In this document: positions 34,357 through 44,747 of the stretch, piece by piece
Layout: each line of letters starts with the position of its first letter
Position numbering within the stretch: the stretch's first letter is position 1
Program-made: the position numbers and the translations under genes
Assembly (NCBI RefSeq): GCF_000422465.1
Contig: NZ_KE383843.1
Coordinates: 186,001 to 250,000 of the forward strand
From: Paenibacillus harenae DSM 16969
Lineage (GTDB): Bacteria > Bacillota > Bacilli > Paenibacillales > Paenibacillaceae
Length of the DNA stretch: 64,000 bases
Direction of reading: 5' to 3'
The notes under the pieces: generated by a model
What the model was told of the DNA's origin: nothing
The model's input: the letters and a program-made list of their open reading frames with translations, nothing else
Databases searched by the model: none

Positions 34357-35778
34357 CTATCTAAACTCCCGCGGTATTCGACGAGCCACCCCGGTACGGA
34401 TTGCGGCCTGCACGACCTGATCGCTGACGACACTTACTACTTTGTTATTGAACACGCTCGGAATAATATACATCTTGTTTAACTCTTCTTCGGTTATTAC
34501 GGATGCGATGGCTTCCGCTGCCGCTAGCTTCATCTCTTCATTAATCGTAGTCGCCCTGCAATTTAATGCACCGCGGAATATGCCTGGAAAACAAAGTACG
34601 TTATTAATCTGATTGGGATAATCAGATCGTCCCGTAGCGATAACAGCGACCAGATCCTCCACCACTTCCGGATTGATTTCGGGTACCGGATTAGCCATGG
34701 CGAATATGATCGGATCGGCTGCCATGAAGAAAATATCTTCCCGTTTAAGGATGCCACCTGTGGAAAGCCCGATAAATACATCGGCATCCTTCAATACCTC
34801 CCTTAGTGAACCGCTCTCTCTATAAGGGTTAGTGTGATTCGCGAACCATTTCCAGTGCGGATTTGCATATTCTTTTCCAGCTATAAGCGCTCCTTCCCGG
34901 TCGACACCGATTAAGTTTCCGACTCCTGCAGACATTAATATTTTGCTGCAAGCGATACCTGCCGCTCCAATCCCACAGACGACTACTTTAATTTCGCTAA
35001 TCTGTTTACCAACTACCCTCAACGCATTTATTAACCCGGCATATAGTACGACCGCGGTACCATGCTGATCATCATGAAACACGGGAACATCCAATTCCTG
35101 CCTAAGCCTGCTTTCGATTTCAAAGCAACGAGGAGATGATATATCCTCCAAGTTAATACCCCCAAAAGCTGGGGCAATGTTTTTAATCGTCTGAATGATA
35201 GCTTCAGTATCCTGAGTTTCAAGGCAGATCGGGAAGGCGTCTACATCTGCTAACTGTTTAAACAGCATCGCTTTTCCTTCCATTACAGGCATTGCCGCGT
35301 ACGGTCCTATATTCCCGAGTCCCAGCACAGCCGTTCCATCCGATATGACAGCTACCGTATTTCGTTTTATGGTTAACGTGAAAGCTTTATTCTGATCCTC
35401 CCGGATCGCCATACATACACGAGCAACATCGGGTGTATACACTCTGGATAAATCATCACGGTTCTGGATGGGCGTTTTAGGCTTCATCTCGATCTTTCCG
35501 CCAAGGTGCATAAGAAAGGTCCGATCGGATACATTGATCAGTCTGACGCCGGATATACACTTGACAGCATCTATGATCCTCTCAATTTGGTTGCTTTCTT
35601 TGACCGTGACGGTTATGTCCCGGACAGTAAAATCCCTGCCCGTTTGAATGACATCAATAGCGATAATGTCGCCTCCCAGTCTGGAAATAGGCTGTGCCAC
35701 ATCCCCAAAACTGACTTTTTCGATTTGAATTTCGATCCGCAAGATTATACTTTTTCCACTCAACGCTATGCTTTCCAT
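34357..35778 (-). CDS. NAD(P)-dependent malic enzyme with N-terminal ACT domain
   Basis: The 473-residue protein has an ACT-like domain in the first 75 residues, then the malic enzyme N-terminal domain ([34 protein letters not shown]) and an NAD(P)-binding domain ([20 protein letters not shown]). It decarboxylates malate to pyruvate with reduction of NAD(P)+. The ACT domain suggests allosteric control by a small ligand, as in some Bacillus malic enzymes. It follows the serine hydrolase by 27 bases at the end of the second importer cluster, which is an unusual place and may only reflect read-through. Confidence 0.92.
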   Translation of the reverse strand: MESIALSGKSIILRIEIQIEKVSFGDVAQPISRLGGDIIAIDVIQTGRDFTVRDITVTVKESNQIERIIDAVKCISGVRLINVSDRTFLMHLGGKIEMKPKTPIQNRDDLSRVYTPDVARVCMAIREDQNKAFTLTIKRNTVAVISDGTAVLGLGNIGPYAAMPVMEGKAMLFKQLADVDAFPICLETQDTEAIIQTIKNIAPAFGGINLEDISSPRCFEIESRLRQELDVPVFHDDQHGTAVVLYAGLINALRVVGKQISEIKVVVCGIGAAGIACSKILMSAGVGNLIGVDREGALIAGKEYANPHWKWFANHTNPYRESGSLREVLKDADVFIGLSTGGILKREDIFFMAADPIIFAMANPVPEINPEVVEDLVAVIATGRSDYPNQINNVLCFPGIFRGALNCRATTINEEMKLAAAEAIASVITEEELNKMYIIPSVFNNKVVSVVSDQVVQAAIRTGVARRIPREFR

Positions 35779-35805
35779 AGGAGACCTCCTCAGACCTGCT
35801 CTTTA

Positions 35806-37260
35806 CTATTTTCCCCAATATAGGCGGACATCCTTCTGAGATGCTGGTACATTGACGGTTCGTTCCAAACGCAGCCGATCACCTTGAAAATGACAAACAA
35901 CCGTATCACTAAACGGCATTTCAACAAAAAACCAAGTCATGATAAAGGTGTTTTCATCCTTCCAAGTTCCGTTGCTGATGACGCGCATTTCCGCCGGTTG
36001 ATACTGATGATGCAGAGCATTTCCGGTCATTGTTGTTATCCCTTCAATCCATTCACCTATTCCGCATTTAATATGATGCACGCCCCTATGATCCCAAAGG
36101 AAGAATGTACAGAAATCCTTTTCGAAATAAAAGGCAACCAACTGCACCCGATCTGCGTTTTCTTCAATTTCAAATAATTTACCAGTTATACTTGCAGCTA
36201 TCACGGATTCGGAATGTCCTGGGGATGGAAATAAGGATAATGATCCCAACTTCTCTGCAAGCGGCGTTTGAACGACCTCGTTTTCCGGAAGCATATGTTT
36301 GTCCATCGCTTGGAGAAGATAATTCCAAATTAAATCTAACAGCTCCTGCATTTTGTCATGTCCGCCGGTGGTGGCAATGACCGCGTTCTGATCCGGTAAA
36401 ACCAGACACAATTGACCGAACGCCCCATCGGCTCGGTAGGCATTGTGCACGCTTCGCCAGAATTGGTATCCGTAACCCTGCTGCCAATCCTTGGTCTGTC
36501 CGTCTTCATTGTTGATTTGGCAAGAGGTTGCTTCCCTTATCCATTCTTTAGGCAGCAATTGTGTCCCATTCCAAAGCCCTTCCTGCAGATACAATTGACC
36601 AAACCTAGCCAGATCCTCTGTTTTAAGACTCAGACCCCATCCCCCGGTATTAATACCTGCAGGACAAGTATCCCACTCCGAAACATCAATACCAAGAGGT
36701 TCGAATAAGCGAGGCTCTAAATAGTCCAGCAACATTTGTCCCGTCACTTTTTGAACGATAGCGGCAAGCATGTAAGTTGCTCCACTGTTATATACAAACC
36801 TTGTACCTGGCTCATGATCAATCGGTATTTCAAGAAAATGCTTTATCCAGCCGCCTTCCATTTGCCGCCATTCACTACCCATAGTAGGCTTCAAGTGGCC
36901 TGCGCTCATCGTTAACAGATCGCGAACCTTCATTGCTCCTAAGTTCTTTTCTGTGTTTTGAGAAGCGTATTCCGGAAAAAAAGAGATTACTTTATCCTCT
37001 AAGGTAAGAAGACCTTCCGATACGGCAAAGCCGACTCCAGTAGAAGTAAAGCTTTTGGTCAATGAAAATAACATATGCGGAATTTTCGGCTTGTACGGTG
37101 CCCACCAGCCCTCCGCAGTAACATGGCCGTTACGCACCAGCATGAAACTATGGAGCTCCAAATTGCTTTGTTCAACCGCCTCCAGAAACTTAAGTATCCC
37201 TGAAGAAGATATGCCTTGTTTTTCAGGAGTACTTCGAGGCAATGAATATTTAAGAGACAT
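35806..37260 (-). CDS. Beta-lactamase family serine hydrolase
   Basis: The 484-residue protein has the class C beta-lactamase/penicillin-binding fold: SxxK nucleophile in LFSLTKSFT, YxN in RFVYNSG, and a C-terminal region of about 130 residues rich in strands. There is no signal peptide, so it should act in the cytoplasm, perhaps as an esterase. It starts 38 bases after the MalG-type permease gene and probably belongs to that operon, acting on the imported compound. Confidence 0.87.
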   Translation of the reverse strand: MSLKYSLPRSTPEKQGISSSGILKFLEAVEQSNLELHSFMLVRNGHVTAEGWWAPYKPKIPHMLFSLTKSFTSTGVGFAVSEGLLTLEDKVISFFPEYASQNTEKNLGAMKVRDLLTMSAGHLKPTMGSEWRQMEGGWIKHFLEIPIDHEPGTRFVYNSGATYMLAAIVQKVTGQMLLDYLEPRLFEPLGIDVSEWDTCPAGINTGGWGLSLKTEDLARFGQLYLQEGLWNGTQLLPKEWIREATSCQINNEDGQTKDWQQGYGYQFWRSVHNAYRADGAFGQLCLVLPDQNAVIATTGGHDKMQELLDLIWNYLLQAMDKHMLPENEVVQTPLAEKLGSLSLFPSPGHSESVIAASITGKLFEIEENADRVQLVAFYFEKDFCTFFLWDHRGVHHIKCGIGEWIEGITTMTGNALHHQYQPAEMRVISNGTWKDENTFIMTWFFVEMPFSDTVVCHFQGDRLRLERTVNVPASQKDVRLYWGK

Positions 37261-37298
37261 GTTGTGACCGACTCTCCTATCAACGGATTGGAAAATAA

Positions 37299-38126
37299 TT
37301 ATTTTAAAGCTCCTTCTGTCAAGCCGCTGATCAGAAAGCGCTGCATATAACCATATAACAGGATGATCGGAAGCATCGTCAGAAAGAAGCCCGCAAACGC
37401 CAAGTTATAATCAAAAGAGTATTCCGATTGAAAGTTATAAATAAACAGCGGCAGTGTCCAAACATCAGCACTTCTATTGAGCAGAATTAAAGGCAATACA
37501 AAGTCATTCCAAATCCATAAGCTGTTCAAAGTGACAATCGTTAGCGTAATCGGCGTCATGAGAGGAAAAATAATTTTGGTAAAGGTCTGCCAGATGTTGC
37601 ACCCGTCAATCGTGGAGGCCTCATCCAATTCAAATTGAATATTTTTAAGAAACCCGACACATAAGAAAATACCTTCCGTTAATGACAACGTAACGTACAT
37701 AATAATCATTCCAGCATGATTCATCAGATTCAGATCAGACGTGTACTGCAGAATTGGCAGCATAATAACTTGAAACGGCACGAATATACCAGCGAGCATC
37801 AAGTAATAAATGAATTTGTAATACGGCTTCTGAAAATTTCTGGATATCGCAAATGATACCATTGGAACAAGAATCATAATAAGAAGCAGTGAAATGATCG
37901 TAATAACGACGGAATTTTGAAAATAGGTCCAGAAACCTGCTTTTTTAATAACAGTCATTATATTTCCCATATAAAGACTGGATGGAAGCGAAAAGAAGCT
38001 CTTTGTCGATTCCTCTGTTGTTTTGAAGGCCAACGTGATAGTCAGATACATAGGAATCATGATAATAATCATGCCCAGCGCCAAAATCGAGTACCGAAAA
38101 GCTTGAGCGGCAGGTTTTGCTTTCAT
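37299..38126 (-). CDS. ABC transporter permease, MalG type (second cluster)
   Basis: The 275-residue membrane protein has six helices and the EAA loop ELDEASTIDGCNIWQTFTKI. It overlaps the end of the MalF-type gene by four bases, a sign of translational coupling. With its partner it forms the channel of a CUT1 importer. Confidence 0.92.
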   Translation of the reverse strand: MKAKPAAQAFRYSILALGMIIIMIPMYLTITLAFKTTEESTKSFFSLPSSLYMGNIMTVIKKAGFWTYFQNSVVITIISLLLIMILVPMVSFAISRNFQKPYYKFIYYLMLAGIFVPFQVIMLPILQYTSDLNLMNHAGMIIMYVTLSLTEGIFLCVGFLKNIQFELDEASTIDGCNIWQTFTKIIFPLMTPITLTIVTLNSLWIWNDFVLPLILLNRSADVWTLPLFIYNFQSEYSFDYNLAFAGFFLTMLPIILLYGYMQRFLISGLTEGALK

Positions 38127-39049
38127 AGCTGACCGACCTCCTTCTTGTTAAGCCACTTTAATTGCAAGAAAGAGATGAACGCGATCATAATAAAGATAAA
38201 GATAGATTCAGCAGTTGCATATCCGAATTTGAATTCATTCATACCGTGCGCGTAAATTAAATAGGCAATGGATTCCGTCGCCGTACCCGGTCCGCCTTGT
38301 GTCATGGCGACGATCGAATCGAAAACCGTCAATCCGCCCTTAATAGATAGAACTAAATTGACATTAAGCATTGGGATGAGAAAGGGAAGCGTAATCGAGA
38401 AAAAGCGTTGCAAGCTATTCGCTCCATCAATTGTTGCTGCTTCATGCAAATCATTAGGCACGCTGGAGAGTCCCGCCAGGAAGATAACCATCGGAACGGC
38501 AATACCGCTCCAAACATTGACGATGATCAGTCCAAAGATAGCCGTATCGGGGTCTCCCAAAATATTTTTGGATAAAACTTCAATTCCTAATTGTTCTCCG
38601 ATTTTGGGAAGAATCGTATAAAATATTTGGTTAAAAATTAAACCTACTGTAATTAAACTCAAGACGGCCGGAAAGAAATAAACGGACCGCATAAAACCGC
38701 GAAACTTGATATTGCCGTTTAAAAGCAGAGCCAAACCAAGTGCAAGCGCAATCTTTAAGATAACAGCAATGATTGTATATTTGAATGTAAAGATCAGCGC
38801 TTGTCCAAATCGAACATCCTTGAAAACCGCAAAATAATTATCTAAACCAATAAAATGATAAGATTTAGAAAGTCCATCCCAGTCAGTAAGGCTGTATAAA
38901 ACACCTAAAATGGAGGGATAGATGAAAAAGCCTAGATACAAAAGTAATGCCGGTAGTGTAAACAAAAAATAGTTAAATGATCTACGATTGGCATGGGACC
39001 GGCTAACTATGCCAACCCACTTTCTCCGCAGTGTATGCTCCACTTCCAT
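38123..39049 (-). CDS. ABC transporter permease, MalF type (second cluster)
   Basis: The 308-residue membrane protein starts after GGAGGAAGG and has six helices with the EAA loop DLHEAATIDGANSLQRFFSI and the MTQGGPGTATESIAYLIY segment. It lies between the binding protein and the MalG-type partner; the gap to the binding-protein gene holds a stem-loop. Confidence 0.92.
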   Translation of the reverse strand: MEVEHTLRRKWVGIVSRSHANRRSFNYFLFTLPALLLYLGFFIYPSILGVLYSLTDWDGLSKSYHFIGLDNYFAVFKDVRFGQALIFTFKYTIIAVILKIALALGLALLLNGNIKFRGFMRSVYFFPAVLSLITVGLIFNQIFYTILPKIGEQLGIEVLSKNILGDPDTAIFGLIIVNVWSGIAVPMVIFLAGLSSVPNDLHEAATIDGANSLQRFFSITLPFLIPMLNVNLVLSIKGGLTVFDSIVAMTQGGPGTATESIAYLIYAHGMNEFKFGYATAESIFIFIMIAFISFLQLKWLNKKEVGQL

Positions 39050-39084
39050 GACCTTCCTCCAAATCGTACAGTATTAACAAGTAG

Positions 39085-39138
39085 AAAAATGGCCGGAAAA
39101 ACCGAATTGATTTAGCAGACACCGATTTTCCTGGCCAC
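39085..39138 (-). promoter_or_regulatory. Intercistronic stem-loop between binding protein and permease genes (second cluster)
   Basis: TGGCC-A-GGAAAA-CGG and its partner strand pair imperfectly across about 20 bases, followed by a T run on the minus strand. It matches in position the hairpin at 11221-11267 of the first cluster and may act as a partial terminator. Confidence 0.62.
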
Positions 39139-39164
39139 TGTTGAATGTTGCAGGCTAAAACCTA

Positions 39165-40460
39165 TTAGCTTGCTTTGTTATAAAAAATTTCTTCGAGCTT
39201 CTTTAGGTAAGCTTCCAAACTTGCTCCGCCTAATAGTTCTTGTGTTGCCTTACCGAAATCCTCTTGCATAGCCGGGGTCCACGTGGCATCGGCTGCCCGG
39301 TACATTTTACCTGCTAATGCCATTTCCGCTAAACCTATGTTTTCTTTCACTTTGTGCGTTACGCCTTTAATAACAGATATTTGGCCGGTTTCATCTGAAT
39401 ATAACTGAGCATTTTCAGTAGTAGCGAAATAAGCCATAAACTTCTTGACTTCATCAGGCGTCTTGATATCTTTCGGCATTGCAAGTGCTGTACCTACTTG
39501 CATGGCAACTTTCGTATCCTCCGCCTTTTCAGCCGGGAAAGCAAACATAGCAACATTCATAGACGGATTTGCCTTTTTAACTGCAAGGGCTTTCCACATA
39601 CCCATGAAATACATCGCAGCTTTTCCGTTTGCAACTTCTACTACAGCATTATCACCCGACATGCCAAGTAAATCTTTTTGGGCATATTTTCGAAGTTCGA
39701 GTGTTTTCTCGGCAAACCTTCGGATCTCTGTTTCCCTGTCTGCAATATGTTTTTTACCGTTGATAACATCTTGGAAGAATGGCACTGCATCAGTCATATC
39801 TAATCCAAGTAAGGCTGCAGATATCCGCCTCAAATCACTGTGTTCTTTATCCGCAAATACAAAAGGTGTTTTGCCGGCTGCCTTTATTTTTTCAGCGACC
39901 TGAATCAATTCGTTGTAGGTTTGTGGTATTCCTAAATTGAGTTCCTTGAACAAATCTGCATTATATACAACGCCATATCCTTCAAGAGCGTAAGGCACCG
40001 CATAATTTTTCCCATTGTTTTGGCTGAATTCAACAAAAGAAGGCTCGACATTCTCCAGCACCGGATCCCCAGTCAACTCGGCAACATTATCATCTTTCAA
40101 CAGCTGAGCGAAACTTGGTGCGGACGGATAAACGGTGAATACAGGAGGAGCATCATTTGTTGAAAATCGCATTGTAAGTACTTTTAGCATATTTGGAGGA
40201 GTATTTTGTTCGATCACAATATTCGGATTTTGCTCTTGAAAACCTTTGATGATTTTATCCATTGTCTCTGCCACATCGGCCTTATTGGATAAAAATTCTA
40301 GCTTAACCTTCTCAGTCGTGTTTTTGGAAGATTGTCCGTTGTTCGCGCCATTTGTTGAGCCTTGCTCATTGTTAACGCTTTCGGTTCCTGCCGAGCAACC
40401 AGCAGCGACAATCAGACAGGCCGTTATTGCGATCGATAAAATCTTCTTCGTAAATTTCAT
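39165..40460 (-). CDS. ABC transporter carbohydrate-binding lipoprotein (second cluster)
   Basis: The 431-residue protein has a signal peptide with lipobox IVAAGC, an Asn/Ser/Gly-rich linker and a family 1 solute-binding fold (VKLEFLSNKADVAETMDKI). It feeds the permeases encoded downstream. It lies after the YesM/YesN pair on the same strand, with a cre-like site at 40531 in the gap between. Confidence 0.9.
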   Translation of the reverse strand: MKFTKKILSIAITACLIVAAGCSAGTESVNNEQGSTNGANNGQSSKNTTEKVKLEFLSNKADVAETMDKIIKGFQEQNPNIVIEQNTPPNMLKVLTMRFSTNDAPPVFTVYPSAPSFAQLLKDDNVAELTGDPVLENVEPSFVEFSQNNGKNYAVPYALEGYGVVYNADLFKELNLGIPQTYNELIQVAEKIKAAGKTPFVFADKEHSDLRRISAALLGLDMTDAVPFFQDVINGKKHIADRETEIRRFAEKTLELRKYAQKDLLGMSGDNAVVEVANGKAAMYFMGMWKALAVKKANPSMNVAMFAFPAEKAEDTKVAMQVGTALAMPKDIKTPDEVKKFMAYFATTENAQLYSDETGQISVIKGVTHKVKENIGLAEMALAGKMYRAADATWTPAMQEDFGKATQELLGGASLEAYLKKLEEIFYNKAS

Positions 40461-40530
40461 TTCATCTACACCACCTGTTAGAGTATTATTCTTTATGCCT
40501 GCTCATCGATTATTATCCCCCTTTTTATGA

Positions 40531-40544
40531 TGCAAGCGCTTTGT
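40531..40544. promoter_or_regulatory. cre-like site upstream of the second binding-protein gene
   Basis: TGCAAGCGCTTTGT resembles the CcpA consensus TGAAAGCGCTTTCA except at the ends, and lies about 70 bases before the start. Catabolite control is plausible but not shown. Confidence 0.45.
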
Positions 40545-40642
40545 TCTTAATAAGATTAGCATAGTGAATTTATCGTATTTAATCGACTTTTTTTACATTC
40601 GACTATACATTTTTGACTCTTTTACGAGTTTTAAAACAAAAG

Positions 40643-40670
40643 AAACAGGCTGTAAAAGACAGCCTGTTTT
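40643..40670 (-). terminator. Terminator of the second YesN gene
   Basis: AAACAGGCTGT and ACAGCCTGTTT form an 11-pair stem overlapping the stop codon, with T-rich sequence beyond on the minus strand. Confidence 0.75.
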
Positions 40671-42267
40671 ACTCTTCTTTAATATTGGAGATGGAAGTTC
40701 GAAATTCGGAAGGAGTCATTCCGTTCGATTTCTTAAACACTTTATAGAAATAGTTTTTTTCGTACCCTATCATACCGGAAATTTCTTCAAGGGATTTTTG
40801 GGAATCCTGCAAGAGCTCTTTAGCTCTATCCAGCTTGACTCTTGTCATATATTCAATAAAATTCTCTCCGGTCTCCTTCTTGAACAATCTGCTTAAGTAA
40901 CTGGCATTCAAATGCAGCTTGGCTGCAATCTCATCGAGCGAGACGAATTTATCAATATTCGCGATTACATATCTTTGGACATCAGTAATTCTACGTTTGC
41001 TATTCATCTTTTCTTCACCCATCAGGCTTGACATCTGGGCAAGATAGTCGATGAACGATTCTTTCAATTCCATCATCGTTTGAAGTTTAATAATAGAGCT
41101 TCGGAACATTTCTGCCGTTCCGAGCTTTTCAGATTTTATAAACGGCTTTGTTTTCACCTCTAACTCGATCATCATTTTAACGATCCATTGTTTTACGAGC
41201 GTGGATTTATACCTTTCAGCTGCTATAAAACTCATCCATTTATCCATACATTGTGAAACACGCGAAGAATCGTATGCAACCATAGCTTTGAAAAAATTAT
41301 CTAACGCTTCCGCATAGTTTGCATTTAAATCTTTTTCTGTGGATAGGATTTCCTCCTTTTTCGCAATCCCTTCATGCTCCATATAAAAAAATTGCTCGTC
41401 CGAATGAAAAAGATGCCTTAACTCTTCCTTTAATTGAACGGGGGTTTTGCATATGTTTCCGAATATAAAGGAAACATCCAACTTCATAAATTTTTTTAAA
41501 TTTTGTTGTGCAGAAACAAGCAAGCATTTCATTTCATCGATTCTGTTTACTTTTATGCCGTCTCTGAAAGAAAAAATAAGAAGACCTTTATCCAGGCTAT
41601 ATTTGAAAAAAATTCCCATTTTCCCGTCCGAAAAAAGCTCTTCCATGGCATTCTCGAAAGCGAAAGAAAGAGCGTCCTCCGACAGCTGAAATCGTTTTTT
41701 CGTTTTCTCAATTTTATTCATGCTGCAAATGACCGGCAGATGGAACAGCATTTCTAATTCCAGTCCACACTCTTTGGCCTCAATCAACCACCTGCCAACA
41801 TCCCAGATAGGATCATGAATCGTATACCGTATCCATTTATTTTTGGATATCCGAATGAGATCCGCACTCGTAGGTGATGTCCGTTTCTGCGTTTTCACTT
41901 TTTTAATTTTCTCCTGAATATTTTCTAACAGAGAAAATAGTTCCTTTTTTTCAACTGGCTTCACCAAATAATTCTCCACTTTGTAGACAATAGCTTGCTG
42001 CGCAAACTTAAAATCATCATAACCGCTTATGATTACATTGATAACAGAAGGATGATATTGCAAAAGAGCGGCCGCTAATTGGATGCCATCCATCTTTGGC
42101 ATTCGGATATCCGTAAGAATCAGATCAATACTCGAACTCTCCACCTTCTCCAGCGCTTCCTGCCCATTCTCCGCCTCGATAATCAGAGTTTCTTCATTCC
42201 AGTCCTGAATCGCCTGAATTAGCGCTTTCCGGGCGTAGTACTCGTCATCTACGACCAATATATTCAA
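40669..42267 (-). CDS. YesN-type response regulator with AraC domain (second cluster)
   Basis: The 532-residue protein has an N-terminal receiver domain (VVDDEYYARKAL, phospho-Asp in LILTDIRMPKMDG, Lys in YLVKPV), a long middle region and two C-terminal AraC-type helix-turn-helix motifs (FVSLDEIAAKLHLNASYLSR, LEEISGMIGYEKNYFYKVF). It follows the kinase by three bases and is terminated separately, so the importer genes downstream have their own promoter, presumably activated by this protein. Confidence 0.93.
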   Translation of the reverse strand: MNILVVDDEYYARKALIQAIQDWNEETLIIEAENGQEALEKVESSSIDLILTDIRMPKMDGIQLAAALLQYHPSVINVIISGYDDFKFAQQAIVYKVENYLVKPVEKKELFSLLENIQEKIKKVKTQKRTSPTSADLIRISKNKWIRYTIHDPIWDVGRWLIEAKECGLELEMLFHLPVICSMNKIEKTKKRFQLSEDALSFAFENAMEELFSDGKMGIFFKYSLDKGLLIFSFRDGIKVNRIDEMKCLLVSAQQNLKKFMKLDVSFIFGNICKTPVQLKEELRHLFHSDEQFFYMEHEGIAKKEEILSTEKDLNANYAEALDNFFKAMVAYDSSRVSQCMDKWMSFIAAERYKSTLVKQWIVKMMIELEVKTKPFIKSEKLGTAEMFRSSIIKLQTMMELKESFIDYLAQMSSLMGEEKMNSKRRITDVQRYVIANIDKFVSLDEIAAKLHLNASYLSRLFKKETGENFIEYMTRVKLDRAKELLQDSQKSLEEISGMIGYEKNYFYKVFKKSNGMTPSEFRTSISNIKEE

Positions 42268-42270
42268 CGG

Positions 42271-44067
42271 TTAAGCCTCCAATTCGACAGGTATGATCAT
42301 TTCAACGCATGTGTACTCGTTCCTTACACTCTCAATACTCATCCAGTAATGATCTCCATAATAATACTTTATTCTTGCATATACATTAATTAAACCGAAA
42401 TGAGCCTTCATCTCTGACTCTTCAATTTTGTTAAATTGCTGAAAAGATTCATTTAACTCTTTCAGTTTTTGTTCACTTATACCTACACCATCATCCTTCA
42501 CCCGAATGATGAGTATATTCCCGTTCTTTTTTGCGGTTATTTTTATCGTTCCTTTATCACCTTTAGGTTCAAGACCGTGGTAGAAGGCATTTTCTACAAT
42601 CGGCTGGATTAGAAACTTTAGAATAGGAAATCCGGATAGTTCATCTGGAATATCATAGATCACCTGAAATTTATCCAAAAAGCGAATTTGTTGAATATTG
42701 ATATAATTTTTTATCTGTTCCAATTCCTGATGAAGCATCACAATATCCGAGCTTTTGATGTTATATTGATACATGCTCGACAATGATTTCGTCATTTCCG
42801 ATATCGGATCGATCCGGTGAAGTCCGGCAATTGCATGAATGGTATTTAACGTGTTGTACAAAAAGTGAGGATTTATTTGTGCCTGCATCATTTTTAGCTC
42901 CGCTTTTTTTTGCAGCCTGTATGATAAATTCTCCATTTTCCTGCTGTCCTTTAAACGTAAAATCATCGCATTATAACTGCGCACCAATTGTCCGATCTCA
43001 TCATTCCGATCACTGCCTTCAAGCCTAAAATCCAAATTTCCAGTATCCACTAATTTCATTGCGCTTGTGAGCTTGTGAATGGGCTTAAAAAAATACTTAG
43101 CGAACATCGTCGCAATAAAGAAGGCAATTACTAAAGAAAACAAACTGATTAATGAATAACTTCCCAATCCCCTTTTAAACCGCTCCGTTATACTGCTTGT
43201 AGGCATGAACTGAATAATCGTCCAATTCGTTAAAGCATTTTTTTTGGAGATAAATAAATAATTTTTGTCTTGAAGCTTCAATTCTATTAGTTTATTTTCA
43301 ACAGAGTTTTCTCTCTCGAATGTTGAAGTAATCGAGGATAGCGCAGCTTGGCCAAAAGTGTGTTCATAAGAATTGTAGATGGCTCTTCCGTCCGCGATTA
43401 TTATGGTGCCAAGTTCCGAGTCTGATTCCGAAATTCCGCCCAATATATTATTAAGAGGCTTAAATCGGATATCCATCTTAACATAAGCAAATGAATCACG
43501 GTTTGGTTCGATATCAGATAAATATCTGACAATAGAAACAAGCTTATCCCGATTAAAGTTTACAGCACTGTCATATGGGGCAGAAACCCAAATCTTCCCT
43601 TTTAACCACTCTTCCTGCGGAATATCGGATAAAATCGATTTCAAGTTAGTCATATTAGCGCCTGAGCTATTATAAATATGTCCGCTTGAACCCACAATCG
43701 CCAAACCCGCTATATGTCCATTAAGTAATATAAATTGATCCATTGCCGTTTCCAGCGCGTGGGAAGCAGCTAAATAATCCAAGGTAGTCATTTGACGCAT
43801 TTCAAGAATATTCGTTAATTTATTATCTGTCGCATAGAAATAGGAATACCGCGCAATATTGGAGAGGTAATCTTGGATAATGACATCCGTCTGTACACTT
43901 TCTTGAATCATGAAATCCTCGTAGTAACTTTTTGCTTGGTTGTAAGTATTAAGTCCGAGGATCAGCAAAGCTGACACTACTAACGTCAAAAGAATCAGCA
44001 AATATGAGATCAGAAGCTTTTTACGAAACGAGCCCTCTAACACATTCTTTTTTATCAATTTGAGCAT
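42271..44067 (-). CDS. YesM-type sensor histidine kinase (second cluster)
   Basis: The 598-residue protein has a membrane helix at about 18-40, an extracellular Cache-like sensor of about 250 residues, a second helix near 300-320, HAMP (FFKPIHKLTSAMKLVDTGNL), the phospho-acceptor motif QINPHFLYNTLN and an ATPase domain (IVENAFYHGL, VKDDGVGISEQ). A 12-bp perfect palindrome ACCGCTAGCGGT lies about 95 bases upstream at 44160-44175. Its likely partner is the YesN gene three bases downstream. Confidence 0.93.
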   Translation of the reverse strand: MLKLIKKNVLEGSFRKKLLISYLLILLTLVVSALLILGLNTYNQAKSYYEDFMIQESVQTDVIIQDYLSNIARYSYFYATDNKLTNILEMRQMTTLDYLAASHALETAMDQFILLNGHIAGLAIVGSSGHIYNSSGANMTNLKSILSDIPQEEWLKGKIWVSAPYDSAVNFNRDKLVSIVRYLSDIEPNRDSFAYVKMDIRFKPLNNILGGISESDSELGTIIIADGRAIYNSYEHTFGQAALSSITSTFERENSVENKLIELKLQDKNYLFISKKNALTNWTIIQFMPTSSITERFKRGLGSYSLISLFSLVIAFFIATMFAKYFFKPIHKLTSAMKLVDTGNLDFRLEGSDRNDEIGQLVRSYNAMILRLKDSRKMENLSYRLQKKAELKMMQAQINPHFLYNTLNTIHAIAGLHRIDPISEMTKSLSSMYQYNIKSSDIVMLHQELEQIKNYINIQQIRFLDKFQVIYDIPDELSGFPILKFLIQPIVENAFYHGLEPKGDKGTIKITAKKNGNILIIRVKDDGVGISEQKLKELNESFQQFNKIEESEMKAHFGLINVYARIKYYYGDHYWMSIESVRNEYTCVEMIIPVELEA

Positions 44068-44213
44068 TCAATATCATCTCCGCATGCTTATCTCCACTAG
44101 TATCACTGCTTATTTTGTTGATATCTTGCTGCTTTCCCTGATTCGACGCAACCTCCTTCAAACCGCTAGCGGTAATCCACTGTGGGGGCTGCTCATTCCT
44201 GTTTTAATATATC

Positions 44214-44345
44214 CTACCCTTTTTATACGGAACCTTGGGAACGTCACCCGTCACTTCCTCAACGCTGAAGGATTCCTGGATGATATGTAATGCCGCTAAC
44301 GGATCATCAAGATGATATCCGATGATAAAAGGACCGGTCAAATGT
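44214..44345 (-). pseudogene. C-terminal protein fragment cut off at the IS3 remnant
   Basis: A frame of about 43 codons reads TGPFIIGYHLDDPLAALHII, then EEVTGDVPKVPYKKGRIY and a stop. It is protein-like with no start of its own and joins the truncated end of the IS3 element. The family is not recognised. Confidence 0.35.
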
Positions 44346-44357
44346 AGGTAATGTCGC

Positions 44358-44747
44358 TCAACCATTTCTCATTGGATTACTCGTTGTGATATTTTGGTTC
44401 AAAATGTTATCTGCGACAGGCAGATTGTGACTTGAATTTGTTGTTGCTTTATATTTCCTTACCACTTTCGATCGGATTCCATTAGCCCGCATTAACCGCG
44501 CCACACGGCCACGACTGGCTTTCTTCTCTGGTGGTAAATTCTTAGTAATCTGCGGAGATCCATAGATTCTGCGACTGTTTATGTGGATGTCTTTTATCGT
44601 ATCAAGCAACTCGCGGTTCGCTTTGCTGCGTTTGCTTTCTGGACGCTTGATATGAGCATAATAGCCGCTTCTTGAGACACTTAGGGCCTGGCACATCTTC
44701 GCAATCCGAAACTCGAAGCGGTGTTCAAAGATAAACTTGAACCTCAT
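44358..44747 (-). pseudogene. IS3-family transposase orfB, N-terminal part
   Basis: About 129 residues covering the HTH_21 region (FRIAKMCQALSVSRSGYYAH, DIHINSRRIYGSPQI, then RVARLMRANGIRSK) are present. The DDE integrase core expected after residue 130 is lost; the last few codons are foreign. It starts at the end of orfA, where a frameshift normally fuses the two. Confidence 0.82.

Noticed and set aside
44060-44290. Plus-strand frame of 76 codons
   Set aside because: It overlaps the kinase start and a minus-strand protein fragment; no ribosome site.
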